Shown here: one piece after another, positions 33,641-46,218 of the stretch | Position numbering within the stretch: position 1 is the first letter of the stretch | Layout: each line of letters begins with the position of its first letter | Assembly (NCBI RefSeq): GCF_051348905.1 | Contig: NC_135232.1 | Location: 845,780,514 to 845,844,513, forward strand | From: Ranitomeya variabilis | Lineage: Eukaryota > Chordata > Amphibia > Anura > Dendrobatidae | Direction of reading: 5' to 3' | Length of the DNA: 64,000 nucleotides | The notes under the pieces: generated by a model | Seen by the model: only the letters and a program-made list of their open reading frames with translations | What the model was told of the DNA's origin: nothing | The model's database searches: none | Made by a program: the position numbers and the translations under genes

Positions 33641-34180
33641 ATTTCTCTGTCCTCTGATGTGCGATCACATCAGAGGACAGAGAAATAACTGATCGCTTTT
33701 TTTTTTTTTTTTTTTTTGCGGTCGCCGGTAAACTGTTAATTACCGGCGATCGCAAAGCAGGGGTCGGTGCAAATCGACCCCGATCATGTTCTTTGGGGTC
33801 TCGGCTACCCCCGGCAGCCGAGACCCCAAAGAACATCCGGGTGCCGGGCGGCGGGCGCACTGCGCGTGCGCCCGCCATTTTTTCCCGGAAAAAAGATGGC
33901 GGCGCCCATGGGGAGACACGAGGAGCACCGGGGGAGGTAGGTAAGTATTGGGGGGCTATTGGGGGCCATCGGGGACCACATTTCTCTGTCCTCCGATGTG
34001 CGATCACATCGGAGGACAGAGAAATTAAACGGCAAATCGCGTTTTTTTTTTTTTTGTTGCGACCGCCGGTAAACGGTTAATTACCGGCGATCGCAACTCG
34101 GGGGTCGGCAAAAACCCCCCGAATCATGTTCTCTGGGGTCTCGGCTACCCTCGGCAACCGAGACCCCAGAGAAAATCCGA
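33641..34180. repeat. Two tandem GC-rich hairpin modules
   Basis: Copy 1 starts at 33641 and copy 2 at 33980, 339 bp apart. Each opens with a perfect 20-bp inverted repeat around a six-base loop (33641-33660/33667-33686 and 33980-33999/34006-34025), then a T run, a GCCGGTAA...TTACCGGC hairpin and a GGGGTCTCGG...CCGAGACCCC hairpin. Compensating changes keep each arm paired (CTCTG/CAGAG versus CTCCG/CGGAG). No gene. Confidence 0.88.
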
Positions 34181-34205
34181 CTCTGGGGGGCGCTATTCAC
34201 TTTTT

Positions 34206-34235
34206 CCACAGCGCCGTTAATTAACGGCGCTGTGG
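34206..34235. repeat. Perfect 30-bp palindrome near the right end of the TTAA composite
   Basis: CCACAGCGCCGTTAA followed by its exact reverse complement, about 55 bp from the right terminus. Confidence 0.9.
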
Positions 34236-34855
34236 ATTAAGTACCCTTAGCGGCCGCCGTTAAAAGGCGTATCGGCGGTCGTTAAGGGGTTAAGTTAAGT
34301 TACATGCTTAGTTCACTCATTTGTTATTAAAAAATAAAAATGTTGCTTTTCTTCTAGATAGGAAAAGATACATTTGAATATGTCCAAACTGAATGCACGA
34401 TGCTTTGCTTGATTTTGGCATTGTACAGTGATATTAAGCAGGAACATATGTTTCCCATAAAAAGCAAGCAGAACCAAAGTGAGTTCTACTTTTCTCTGTA
34501 GCACATGTGGCATCAACATTATGAAAGACAATAAACATCAGTACTGAGCTGTACATATGTGAATTCAGCTTTGGAGAAAGCTAAATCAATTGCTTGATGT
34601 TGCAGCTCCACCTGCTTATAACTGCACAAGTCTGATAGCTTTTCACTGGGCTGAGTGCTCAACACTGCTCTTTCCCATTTTCCTATGCATAGAGTTAAAA
34701 AAGAGATGTAACCTGACACCTCATTGTGCTGGCAGACAGTGTTGACTTTGATTTTGAGTTTGCACAGTGACATAAAGAAAGCAGCATATCTTAGGGTACA
34801 GATCGATGAATAGGAAGAGAATCTTAAAAAATGTACAAACTTTTTTATGGAGAGG

Positions 34856-34928
34856 GCCTGGGTAGCTCAGTCGGTAGAGCATCAGACTTTTAATCTGAGG
34901 GTCCAGGGTTCAAGTCCCTGTTCAGGCG
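34856..34928 (+). tRNA. TRNAK-UUU: tRNA-Lys(TTT) copy 32, consensus
   Basis: Consensus gene with TTTTTATGG flank; upstream spacer has ACATATG and TTATAAC. Confidence 0.95.
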
Positions 34929-35541
34929 TCTTTTAAATTTCATCCTATCACTTTGTTTAAATTTCAGCTTGTGCTTTAAGTTAAGTTACATGCTTAGTTC
35001 ACTCATTTGTTATTAAAAAATAAAAATGTTGCTTTTCTTCTAGATAGGAAAAGATACATTTGAATATGTCCAAACTGAATGCACGATGCTTTGCTTGATT
35101 TTGGCATTGTACAGTGATATTAAGCAGGAACATATGTTTCCCATAAAAAGCAAGCAGAACCAAAGTGAGTTCTACTTTTCTATGTAGCACATGTGGCATC
35201 AACATTATGAAAGACAATAAACATCAGTACTGAGCTGTACGTATGTGAATTCAGCTTTGGAGAAAGCTAAATCAATTGCTTGATGTTGCAGCTCCACCTG
35301 CTTATAACTGCACAAGTCTGATAGCTTTTCACTGGGCTGAGTGCTCAACACTGCTCTTTCCCATTTTCCTATGCATAGAGTTAAAAAAGAGATGTAACCT
35401 GACACCTCATTGTGCTGGCAGACAGTGTTGACTTTGATTTTGAGTTTGCACAGTGACATAAAGAAAGCAGCATATCTTAGGGTACAGATCGATGAATAGG
35501 AAGAGAATCTTAAAAAATGTACAAACTTTTTTCTGGAGAGG

Positions 35542-35614
35542 GCCTGGGTAGCTCAGTCGGTAGAGCATCAGACTTTTAATCTGAGGGTCCAGGGTTCAAG
35601 TCCCTGTACAGGCG
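35542..35614 (+). tRNA. TRNAK-UUU: tRNA-Lys(TTT) copy 33, T67A
   Basis: A at 67 replaces the U of the G6-U67 wobble, giving a G6-A67 mismatch inside the acceptor stem. First member of the four-unit block. Confidence 0.85.
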
Positions 35615-36227
35615 TCTTTTAAATTTCATCCTATCACTTTGTTTAAATTTCAGCTTGTGCTTTAAGTTAAGTTACATGCTTAGTTCACTCATTTGTTATT
35701 AAAAAATAAAAATGTTGCTTTTCTTCTAGATAGGAAAAGATACATTTGAATATGTCCAAACTGAATGCACGATGCTTTGCTTGATTTTGGCATTGTACAG
35801 TGATATTAAGCAGGAACATATGTTTCCCATAAAAAGCAAGCAGAACCAAAGTGAGTTCTACTTTTCTCTGTAGCACATGTGGCATCAACATTATGAAAGA
35901 CAATAAACATCAGTACTGAGCTGTACGTATGTGAATTCAGCTTTGGAGAAAGCTAAATCAATTGCTTGATGTTGCAGCTCCACCTGCTTATAACTGCACA
36001 AGTCTGATAGCTTTTCACTGGGCTGAGTGCTCAACACTGCTCTTTCCCATTTTCCTATGCATAGAGTTAAAAAAGAGATGTAACCTGACACCTCATTGTG
36101 CTGGCAGACAGTGTTGACTTTGATTTTGAGTTTGCACAGTGACATAAAGAAAGCAGCATATCTTAGGGTACAGATCGATGAATAGGAAGAGAATCTTAAA
36201 AAATGTACAAACTTTTTTCTGGAGAGG

Positions 36228-36300
36228 ACCTGGGTAGCTCAGTCGGTAGAGCATCAGACTTTTAATCTGAGGGTCCAGGGTTCAAGTCCCTGTTCAGGAG
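36228..36300 (+). tRNA. TRNAK-UUU: tRNA-Lys(TTT) copy 34, G1A and C72A
   Basis: Both ends of the first acceptor pair are A, so it cannot pair. Only copy with this combination; spacer after it is the copy-25 type. Confidence 0.75.
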
Positions 36301-36913
36301 TCTTTTAAATTTCATCCTATCACTTTGTTTAAATTTCAGCTTGTGCTTTAAGTTAAGTTACATGCTTAGTTCACTCATTTGTTATTAAAAAATAAAAATG
36401 TTGCTTTTCTTCTAGATAGGAAAAGATACACTTGAATATGTCCAAACTGAATGCACGATGCTTTGCTTGATTTTGGCATTGTACAGTGATATTAAGCAGG
36501 AACATATGTTTCCCATAAAAAGCAAGCAGAACCAAAGTGAGTTCTACTTTTCTCTGTAGCACATGTGGCATCAACATTATGAAAGACAATAAACATCAGT
36601 ACTGAGCTGTACGTATGTGAATTCAGCTTTGGAGAAAGTTAAATCAATTGCTTGATGTTGCAGCTCCACCTGCTTGTAACTGCACAAGTCTGATAGCTTT
36701 TCACTGGGCTGAGTGCTCAACACTGCTCTTTCCCATTTTCCTATGCATAGAGTTAAAAAAGAGATGTAACCTGACACCTCATTGTGCTGGCAGACAGTGT
36801 TGACTTTGATTTTGAGTTTGCACAGTGACATAAAGAAAGCAGCATATCTTAGGGTACAGATCGATGAATAGGAAGAGAATCTTAAAAAATGTACAAACTT
36901 TTTTCTGGAGAGG

Positions 36914-36984
36914 GCCTGGGTAGCTCAGTCGGTAGCATCAGACTTTTAATCTGAGGGTCCAGGGTTCAAGTCCCTGTTCAGGCA
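36914..36984 (+). tRNA. TRNAK-UUU: tRNA-Lys(TTT) copy 35, 71-nt class with G73A
   Basis: D-arm deletion combined with A73, a pairing found only in this right-hand segment. Confidence 0.7.
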
Positions 36985-37597
36985 TCTTTTAAATTTCATC
37001 CTATCACTTTGTTTAAATTTCAGCTTGTGCTTTAAGTTAAGTTACATGCTTAGTTCACTCATTTGTTATTAAAAAATAAAAATGTTGCTTTTCTTCTAGA
37101 TAGGAAAAGATACATTTGAATATGTCCAAACTGAATGCACGATGCTTTGCTTGATTTTGGCATTGTACAGTGATATTAAGCAGGAACATATGTTTCCCAT
37201 AAAAAGCAAGCAGAACCAAAGTGAGTTCTACTTTTCTCTGTAGCACATGTGGCATCAACATTATGAAAGACAATAAACATCAGTACTGAGCTGTACGTAT
37301 GTGAATTCAGCTTTGGAGAAAGCTAAATCAATTGCTTGATGTTGCAGCTCCACCTGCTTGTAACTGCACAAGTCTGATAGCTTTTCACTGGGCTGAGTGC
37401 TCAACACTGCTCTTTCCCATTTTCCTATGCATAGAGTTAAAAAAGAGATGTAACCTGACACCTCATTGTGCTGGCAGACAGTGTTGACTTTGATTTTGAG
37501 TTTGCACAGTGACATAAAGAAAGCAGCATATCTTAGGGTACAGATCGATGAATAGGAAGAGAATCTTAAAAAATGTACAAACTTTTTTATGGAGAGG

Positions 37598-37670
37598 ACC
37601 TGGGTAGCTCAGTCGGTAGAGCATCAGACTTTTAATCTGAGGGTCCAGGGTTCAAGTCCCTGTTCAGGCA
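37598..37670 (+). tRNA. TRNAK-UUU: tRNA-Lys(TTT) copy 36, G1A and G73A
   Basis: A1-C72 mismatch plus A73; TTTTTATGG flank. Confidence 0.78.
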
Positions 37671-38283
37671 TCTTTTAAATTTCATCCTATCACTTTGTTT
37701 AAATTTCAGCTTGTGCTTTAAGTTAAGTTACATGCTTAGTTCACTCATTTGTTATTAAAAAATAAAAATGTTGCTTTTCTTCTAGATAGGAAAAGATACA
37801 TTTGAATATGTCCAAACTGAATGCACGATGCTTTGCTTGATTTTGGCATTGTACAGTGATATTAAGCAGGAACATATGTTTCCCATAAAAAGCAAGCAGA
37901 ACCAAAGTGAGTTCTACTTTTCTATGTAGCACATGTGGCATCAACATTATGAAAGACAATAAACATCAGTACTGAGCTGTACGTATGTGAATTCAGCTTT
38001 GGAGAAAGCTAAATCAATTGCTTGATGTTGCAGCTCCACCTGCTTATAACTGCACAAGTCTGATAGCTTTTCACTGGGCTGAGTGCTCAACACTGCTCTT
38101 TCCCATTTTCCTATGCATAGAGTTAAAAAAGAGATGTAACCTGACACCTCATTGTGCTGGCAGACAGTGTTGACTTTGATTTTGAGTTTGCACAGTGACA
38201 TAAAGAAAGCAGCATATCTTAGGGTACAGATCGATGAATAGGAAGAGAATCTTAAAAAATGTACAAACTTTTTTCTGGAGAGG

Positions 38284-38356
38284 GCCTGGGTAGCTCAGTC
38301 GGTAGAGCATCAGACTTTTAATCTGAGGGTCCAGGGTTCAAGTCCCTGTACAGGCG
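38284..38356 (+). tRNA. TRNAK-UUU: tRNA-Lys(TTT) copy 37, T67A
   Basis: Starts the second four-unit block, 2,742 bp after copy 33. Confidence 0.85.
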
Positions 38357-38969
38357 TCTTTTAAATTTCATCCTATCACTTTGTTTAAATTTCAGCTTGT
38401 GCTTTAAGTTAAGTTACATGCTTAGTTCACTCATTTGTTATTAAAAAATAAAAATGTTGCTTTTCTTCTAGATAGGAAAAGATACATTTGAATATGTCCA
38501 AACTGAATGCACGATGCTTTGCTTGATTTTGGCATTGTACAGTGATATTAAGCAGGAACATATGTTTCCCATAAAAAGCAAGCAGAACCAAAGTGAGTTC
38601 TACTTTTCTCTGTAGCACATGTGGCATCAACATTATGAAAGACAATAAACATCAGTACTGAGCTGTACGTATGTGAATTCAGCTTTGGAGAAAGCTAAAT
38701 CAATTGCTTGATGTTGCAGCTCCACCTGCTTATAACTGCACAAGTCTGATAGCTTTTCACTGGGCTGAGTGCTCAACACTGCTCTTTCCCATTTTCCTAT
38801 GCATAGAGTTAAAAAAGAGATGTAACCTGACACCTCATTGTGCTGGCAGACAGTGTTGACTTTGATTTTGAGTTTGCACAGTGACATAAAGAAAGCAGCA
38901 TATCTTAGGGTACAGATCGATGAATAGGAAGAGAATCTTAAAAAATGTACAAACTTTTTTCTGGAGAGG

Positions 38970-39042
38970 GCCTGGGTAGCTCAGTCGGTAGAGCATCAGA
39001 CTTTTAATCTGAGGGTCCAGGGTTCAAGTCCCTGTTCAGGAG
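38970..39042 (+). tRNA. TRNAK-UUU: tRNA-Lys(TTT) copy 38, C72A
   Basis: G1-A72 mismatch; counterpart of copy 34 but with G1 retained. Confidence 0.82.
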
Positions 39043-39655
39043 TCTTTTAAATTTCATCCTATCACTTTGTTTAAATTTCAGCTTGTGCTTTAAGTTAAGT
39101 TACATGCTTAGTTCACTCATTTGTTATTAAAAAATAAAAATGTTGCTTTTCTTCTAGATAGGAAAAGATACACTTGAATATGTCCAAACTGAATGCACGA
39201 TGCTTTGCTTGATTTTGGCATTGTACAGTGATATTAAGCAGGAACATATGTTTCCCATAAAAAGCAAGCAGAACCAAAGTGAGTTCTACTTTTCTCTGTA
39301 GCACATGTGGCATCAACATTATGAAAGACAATAAACATCAGTACTGAGCTGTACGTATGTGAATTCAGCTTTGGAGAAAGTTAAATCAATTGCTTGATGT
39401 TGCAGCTCCACCTGCTTGTAACTGCACAAGTCTGATAGCTTTTCACTGGGCTGAGTGCTCAACACTGCTCTTTCCCATTTTCCTATGCATAGAGTTAAAA
39501 AAGAGATGTAACCTGACACCTCATTGTGCTGGCAGACAGTGTTGACTTTGATTTTGAGTTTGCACAGTGACATAAAGAAAGCAGCATATCTTAGGGTACA
39601 GATCGATGAATAGGAAGAGAATCTTAAAAAATGTACAAACTTTTTTCTGGAGAGG

Positions 39656-39726
39656 GCCTGGGTAGCTCAGTCGGTAGCATCAGACTTTTAATCTGAGGGT
39701 CCAGGGTTCAAGTCCCTGTTCAGGCA
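39656..39726 (+). tRNA. TRNAK-UUU: tRNA-Lys(TTT) copy 39, 71-nt class with G73A
   Basis: Counterpart of copy 35 in the second block. Confidence 0.7.
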
Positions 39727-40339
39727 TCTTTTAAATTTCATCCTATCACTTTGTTTAAATTTCAGCTTGTGCTTTAAGTTAAGTTACATGCTTAGTTCAC
39801 TCATTTGTTATTAAAAAATAAAAATGTTGCTTTTCTTCTAGATAGGAAAAGATACATTTGAATATGTCCAAACTGAATGCACGATGCTTTGCTTGATTTT
39901 GGCATTGTACAGTGATATTAAGCAGGAACATATGTTTCCCATAAAAAGCAAGCAGAACCAAAGTGAGTTCTACTTTTCTCTGTAGCACATGTGGCATCAA
40001 CATTATGAAAGACAATAAACATCAGTACTGAGCTGTACGTATGTGAATTCAGCTTTGGAGAAAGCTAAATCAATTGCTTGATGTTGCAGCTCCACCTGCT
40101 TGTAACTGCACAAGTCTGATAGCTTTTCACTGGGCTGAGTGCTCAACACTGCTCTTTCCCATTTTCCTATGCATAGAGTTAAAAAAGAGATGTAACCTGA
40201 CACCTCATTGTGCTGGCAGACAGTGTTGACTTTGATTTTGAGTTTGCACAGTGACATAAAGAAAGCAGCATATCTTAGGGTACAGATCGATGAATAGGAA
40301 GAGAATCTTAAAAAATGTACAAACTTTTTTATGGAGAGG

Positions 40340-40412
40340 ACCTGGGTAGCTCAGTCGGTAGAGCATCAGACTTTTAATCTGAGGGTCCAGGGTTCAAGTC
40401 CCTGTTCAGGCA
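40340..40412 (+). tRNA. TRNAK-UUU: tRNA-Lys(TTT) copy 40, G1A and G73A
   Basis: Counterpart of copy 36, same TTTTTATGG flank. Confidence 0.78.
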
Positions 40413-41025
40413 TCTTTTAAATTTCATCCTATCACTTTGTTTAAATTTCAGCTTGTGCTTTAAGTTAAGTTACATGCTTAGTTCACTCATTTGTTATTAA
40501 AAAATAAAAATGTTGCTTTTCTTCTAGATAGGAAAAGATACATTTGAATATGTCCAAACTGAATGCACGATGCTTTGCTTGATTTTGGCATTGTACAGTG
40601 ATATTAAGCAGGAACATATGTTTCCCATAAAAAGCAAGCAGAACCAAAGTGAGTTCTACTTTTCTCTGTAGCACATGTGGCATCAACATTATGAAAGACA
40701 ATAAACATCAGTACTGAGCTGTACATATGTGAATTCAGCTTTGGAGAAAGCTAAATCAATTGCTTGATGTTGCAGCTCCACCTGCTTATAACTGCACAAG
40801 TCTGATAGCTTTTCACTGGGCTGAGTGCTCAACACTGCTCTTTCCCATTTTCCTATGCATAGAGTTAAAAAAGAGATGTAACCTGACACCTCATTGTGCT
40901 GGCAGACAGTGTTGACTTTGATTTTGAGTTTGCACAGTGACATAAAGAAAGCAGCATATCTTAGGGTACAGATCGATGAATAGGAAGAGAATCTTAAAAA
41001 ATGTACAAACTTTTTTCTGGAGAGG

Positions 41026-41098
41026 GCCTGGGTAGCTCAGTCGGTAGAGCATCAGACTTTTAATCTGAGGGTCCAGGGTTCAAGTCCCTGTTCAGGCG
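41026..41098 (+). tRNA. TRNAK-UUU: tRNA-Lys(TTT) copy 41, consensus
   Basis: Consensus gene, first half of a two-unit block (ACATATG/TTATAAC spacer upstream). Confidence 0.96.
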
Positions 41099-41711
41099 TC
41101 TTTTAAATTTCATCCTATCACTTTGTTTAAATTTCAGCTTGTGCTTTAAGTTAAGTTACATGCTTAGTTCACTCATTTGTTATTAAAAAATAAAAATGTT
41201 GCTTTTCTTCTAGATAGGAAAAGATACATTTGAATATGTCCAAACTGAATGCACGATGCTTTGCTTGATTTTGGCATTGTACAGTGATATTAAGCAGGAA
41301 CATATGTTTCCCATAAAAAGCAAGCAGAACCAAAGTGAGTTCTACTTTTCTCTGTAGCACATGTGGCATCAACATTATGAAAGACAATAAACATCAGTAC
41401 TGAGCTGTACGTATGTGAATTCAGCTTTGGAGAAAGCTAAATCAATTGCTTGATGTTGCAGCTCCACCTGCTTGTAACTGCACAAGTCTGATAGCTTTTC
41501 ACTGGGCTGAGTGCTCAACACTGCTCTTTCCTATTTTCCTATGCATAGAGTTAAAAAAGAGATGTAACCTGACACCTCATTGTGCTGGCAGACAGTGTTG
41601 ACTTTGATTTTGAGTTTGCACAGTGACATAAAGAAAGCAGCATATCTTAGGGTACAGATCGATGAATAGGAAGAGAATCTTAAAAAATGTACAAACTTTT
41701 TTCTGGAGAGG

Positions 41712-41784
41712 GCCTGGGTAGCTCAGTCGGTAGAGCATCAGACTTTTAATCTGAGGGTCCAGGGTTCAAGTCCCTGTTCAGGCA
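41712..41784 (+). tRNA. TRNAK-UUU: tRNA-Lys(TTT) copy 42, G73A
   Basis: A73 only; second half of the two-unit block (TCCTATTTTCC spacer upstream). Confidence 0.88.
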
Positions 41785-42397
41785 TCTTTTAAATTTCATC
41801 CTATCACTTTGTTTAAATTTCAGCTTGTGCTTTAAGTTAAGTTACATGCTTAGTTCACTCATTTGTTATTAAAAAATAAAAATGTTGCTTTTCTTCTAGA
41901 TAGGAAAAGATACATTTGAATATGTCCAAACTGAATGCACGATGCTTTGCTTGATTTTGGCATTGTACAGTGATATTAAGCAGGAACATATGTTTCCCAT
42001 AAAAAGCAAGCAGAACCAAAGTGAGTTCTACTTTTCTCTGTAGCACATGTGGCATCAACATTATGAAAGACAATAAACATCAGTACTGAGCTGTACATAT
42101 GTGAATTCAGCTTTGGAGAAAGCTAAATCAATTGCTTGATGTTGCAGCTCCACCTGCTTATAACTGCACAAGTCTGATAGCTTTTCACTGGGCTGAGTGC
42201 TCAACACTGCTCTTTCCCATTTTCCTATGCATAGAGTTAAAAAAGAGATGTAACCTGACACCTCATTGTGCTGGCAGACAGTGTTGACTTTGATTTTGAG
42301 TTTGCACAGTGACATAAAGAAAGCAGCATATCTTAGGGTACAGATCGATGAATAGGAAGAGAATCTTAAAAAATGTACAAACTTTTTTCTGGAGAGG

Positions 42398-42470
42398 GCC
42401 TGGGTAGCTCAGTCGGTAGAGCATCAGACTTTTAATCTGAGGGTCCAGGGTTCAAGTCCCTGTTCAGGCG
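42398..42470 (+). tRNA. TRNAK-UUU: tRNA-Lys(TTT) copy 43, consensus
   Basis: Consensus gene, first half of a two-unit block. Confidence 0.96.
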
Positions 42471-43083
42471 TCTTTTAAATTTCATCCTATCACTTTGTTT
42501 AAATTTCAGCTTGTGCTTTAAGTTAAGTTACATGCTTAGTTCACTCATTTGTTATTAAAAAATAAAAATGTTGCTTTTCTTCTAGATAGGAAAAGATACA
42601 TTTGAATATGTCCAAACTGAATGCACGATGCTTTGCTTGATTTTGGCATTGTACAGTGATATTAAGCAGGAACATATGTTTCCCATAAAAAGCAAGCAGA
42701 ACCAAAGTGAGTTCTACTTTTCTCTGTAGCACATGTGGCATCAACATTATGAAAGACAATAAACATCAGTACTGAGCTGTACGTATGTGAATTCAGCTTT
42801 GGAGAAAGCTAAATCAATTGCTTGATGTTGCAGCTCCACCTGCTTGTAACTGCACAAGTCTGATAGCTTTTCACTGGGCTGAGTGCTCAACACTGCTCTT
42901 TCCTATTTTCCTATGCATAGAGTTAAAAAAGAGATGTAACCTGACACCTCATTGTGCTGGCAGACAGTGTTGACTTTGATTTTGAGTTTGCACAGTGACA
43001 TAAAGAAAGCAGCATATCTTAGGGTACAGATCGATGAATAGGAAGAGAATCTTAAAAAATGTACAAACTTTTTTCTGGAGAGG

Positions 43084-43156
43084 GCCTGGGTAGCTCAGTC
43101 GGTAGAGCATCAGACTTTTAATCTGAGGGTCCAGGGTTCAAGTCCCTGTTCAGGCG
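43084..43156 (+). tRNA. TRNAK-UUU: tRNA-Lys(TTT) copy 44, consensus
   Basis: Consensus gene, second half of a two-unit block. Confidence 0.96.
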
Positions 43157-43769
43157 TCTTTTAAATTTCATCCTATCACTTTGTTTAAATTTCAGCTTGT
43201 GCTTTAAGTTAAGTTACATGCTTAGTTCACTCATTTGTTATTAAAAAATAAAAATGTTGCTTTTCTTCTAGATAGGAAAAGATACATTTGAATATGTCCA
43301 AACTGAATGCACGATGCTTTGCTTGATTTTGGCATTGTACAGTGATATTAAGCAGGAACATATGTTTCCCATAAAAAGCAAGCAGAACCAAAGTGAGTTC
43401 TACTTTTCTATGTAGCACATGTGGCATCAACATTATGAAAGACAATAAACATCAGTACTGAGCTGTACGTATGTGAATTCAGCTTTGGAGAAAGCTAAAT
43501 CAATTGCTTGATGTTGCAGCTCCACCTGCTTATAACTGCACAAGTCTGATAGCTTTTCACTGGGCTGAGTGCTCAACACTGCTCTTTCCCATTTTCCTAT
43601 GCATAGAGTTAAAAAAGAGATGTAACCTGACACCTCATTGTGCTGGCAGACAGTGTTGACTTTGATTTTGAGTTTGCACAGTGACATAAAGAAAGCAGCA
43701 TATCTTAGGGTACAGATCGATGAATAGGAAGAGAATCTTAAAAAATGTACAAACTTTTTTCTGGAGAGG

Positions 43770-43842
43770 GCCTGGGTAGCTCAGTCGGTAGAGCATCAGA
43801 CTTTTAATCTGAGGGTCCAGGGTTCAAGTCCCTGTACAGGCG
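43770..43842 (+). tRNA. TRNAK-UUU: tRNA-Lys(TTT) copy 45, T67A
   Basis: Opens the first of three four-unit blocks carrying the shortened unit. Confidence 0.85.
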
Positions 43843-44455
43843 TCTTTTAAATTTCATCCTATCACTTTGTTTAAATTTCAGCTTGTGCTTTAAGTTAAGT
43901 TACATGCTTAGTTCACTCATTTGTTATTAAAAAATAAAAATGTTGCTTTTCTTCTAGATAGGAAAAGATACATTTGAATATGTCCAAACTGAATGCACGA
44001 TGCTTTGCTTGATTTTGGCATTGTACAGTGATATTAAGCAGGAACATATGTTTCCCATAAAAAGCAAGCAGAACCAAAGTGAGTTCTACTTTTCTCTGTA
44101 GCACATGTGGCATCAACATTATGAAAGACAATAAACATCAGTACTGAGCTGTACGTATGTGAATTCAGCTTTGGAGAAAGCTAAATCAATTGCTTGATGT
44201 TGCAGCTCCACCTGCTTATAACTGCACAAGTCTGATAGCTTTTCACTGGGCTGAGTGCTCAACACTGCTCTTTCCCATTTTCCTATGCATAGAGTTAAAA
44301 AAGAGATGTAACCTGACACCTCATTGTGCTGGCAGACAGTGTTGACTTTGATTTTGAGTTTGCACAGTGACATAAAGAAAGCAGCATATCTTAGGGTACA
44401 GATCGATGAATAGGAAGAGAATCTTAAAAAATGTACAAACTTTTTTCTGGAGAGG

Positions 44456-44528
44456 ACCTGGGTAGCTCAGTCGGTAGAGCATCAGACTTTTAATCTGAGG
44501 GTCCAGGGTTCAAGTCCCTGTTCAGGCG
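44456..44528 (+). tRNA. TRNAK-UUU: tRNA-Lys(TTT) copy 46, G1A
   Basis: A1-C72 mismatch at the acceptor end, otherwise consensus. The unit that follows is shortened by 293 bp. Confidence 0.83.
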
Positions 44529-44707
44529 TCTTTTAAATTTCATCCTATCACTTTGTTTAAATTTCAGCTTGTGCTTTAAGTTAAGTTACATGCTTAGTTC
44601 ACTCATTTGTTATTAAAAAATAAAAATGTTGCTTTTCTTCTAGATAGGAAAAGATACATTTGAATATGTCCAAACTGAATGCACGATGCTTTGCTTGATT
44701 TTGGCAT

Positions 44708-44731
44708 TGTACATATGCTGGCTGGCAGACA
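44708..44731 (+). other. Deletion junction in spacer, copy 1 of 3
   Basis: GTACATATGCTGGCTGGCAG replaces the stretch from GTACAGTGATATT to TGTGCTGGCAG, a net loss of 293 bp. The CATATG and doubled CTGG suggest a small filler at the break. The spacing from this tRNA to the next drops from 684 to 391 bp. Confidence 0.9.
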
Positions 44732-44848
44732 GTGTTGACTTTGATTTTGAGTTTGCACAGTGACATAAAGAAAGCAGCATATCTTAGGGTACAGATCGAT
44801 GAATAGGAAGAGAATCTTAAAAAATGTACAAACTTTTTTCTGGAGAGG

Positions 44849-44919
44849 GCCTGGGTAGCTCAGTCGGTAGCATCAGACTTTTAATCTGAGGGTCCAGGGT
44901 TCAAGTCCCTGTTCAGGCA
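44849..44919 (+). tRNA. TRNAK-UUU: tRNA-Lys(TTT) copy 47, 71-nt class with G73A
   Basis: Lies just after the shortened spacer, only 320 bp from copy 46. Confidence 0.7.
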
Positions 44920-45532
44920 TCTTTTAAATTTCATCCTATCACTTTGTTTAAATTTCAGCTTGTGCTTTAAGTTAAGTTACATGCTTAGTTCACTCATTTG
45001 TTATTAAAAAATAAAAATGTTGCTTTTCTTCTAGATAGGAAAAGATACATTTGAATATGTCCAAACTGAATGCACGATGCTTTGCTTGATTTTGGCATTG
45101 TACAGTGATATTAAGCAGGAACATATGTTTCCCATAAAAAGCAAGCAGAACCAAAGTGAGTTCTACTTTTCTCTGTAGCACATGTGGCATCAACATTATG
45201 AAAGACAATAAACATCAGTACTGAGCTGTACGTATGTGAATTCAGCTTTGGAGAAAGCTAAATCAATTGCTTGATGTTGCAGCTCCACCTGCTTGTAACT
45301 GCACAAGTCTGATAGCTTTTCACTGGGCTGAGTGCTCAACACTGCTCTTTCCCATTTTCCTATGCATAGAGTTAAAAAAGAGATGTAACCTGACACCTCA
45401 TTGTGCTGGCAGACAGTGTTGACTTTGATTTTGAGTTTGCACAGTGACATAAAGAAAGCAGCATATCTTAGGGTACAGATCGATGAATAGGAAGAGAATC
45501 TTAAAAAATGTACAAACTTTTTTATGGAGAGG

Positions 45533-45605
45533 GCCTGGGTAGCTCAGTCGGTAGAGCATCAGACTTTTAATCTGAGGGTCCAGGGTTCAAGTCCCTGTTC
45601 AGGCA
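45533..45605 (+). tRNA. TRNAK-UUU: tRNA-Lys(TTT) copy 48, G73A
   Basis: A73 with TTTTTATGG flank. Counterpart of copies 36 and 40 but with G1. Confidence 0.88.
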
Positions 45606-46218
45606 TCTTTTAAATTTCATCCTATCACTTTGTTTAAATTTCAGCTTGTGCTTTAAGTTAAGTTACATGCTTAGTTCACTCATTTGTTATTAAAAAATAA
45701 AAATGTTGCTTTTCTTCTAGATAGGAAAAGATACATTTGAATATGTCCAAACTGAATGCACGATGCTTTGCTTGATTTTGGCATTGTACAGTGATATTAA
45801 GCAGGAACATATGTTTCCCATAAAAAGCAAGCAGAACCAAAGTGAGTTCTAGTTTTCTATGTAGCACATGTGGCATCAACATTATGAAAGACAATAAACA
45901 TCAGTACTGAGCTGTACGTATGTGAATTCAGCTTTGGAGAAAGCTAAATCAATTGCTTGATGTTGCAGCTCCACCTGCTTATAACTGCACAAGTCTGATA
46001 GCTTTTCACTGGGCTGAGTGCTCAACACTGCTCTTTCCCATTTTCCTATGCATAGAGTTAAAAAAGAGATGTAACCTGACACCTCATTGTGCTGGCAGAC
46101 AGTGTTGACTTTGATTTTGAGTTTGCACAGTGACATAAAGAAAGCAGCATATCTTAGGGTACAGATCGATGAATAGGAAGAGAATCTTAAAAAATGTACA
46201 AACTTTTTTCTGGAGAGG

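Larger units (their letters stand above)
27470..34289. mobile_element. TTAA-flanked composite DNA transposon (piggyBac- or Kolobok-like), non-coding
   Basis: A 6,820-bp insertion between TTAA at 27466-27469 and 34290-34293; removing it and one TTAA restores the array unit. Ends are imperfect inverted repeats: CCCCTTAGTGACAG at left, CCCCTTAACGACCG reading inward from the right (11 of 14 match). TTAA duplication is known for piggyBac and Kolobok. The ends do not let me choose between them. No transposase frame is visible, so it is non-autonomous, and it is unusually long for such an element. The interior is a mosaic of tandem repeats, telomere-like tracts, hairpins and nested elements. Open frames in it follow the repeat periodicity and are not credible genes. 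Confidence 0.85.
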
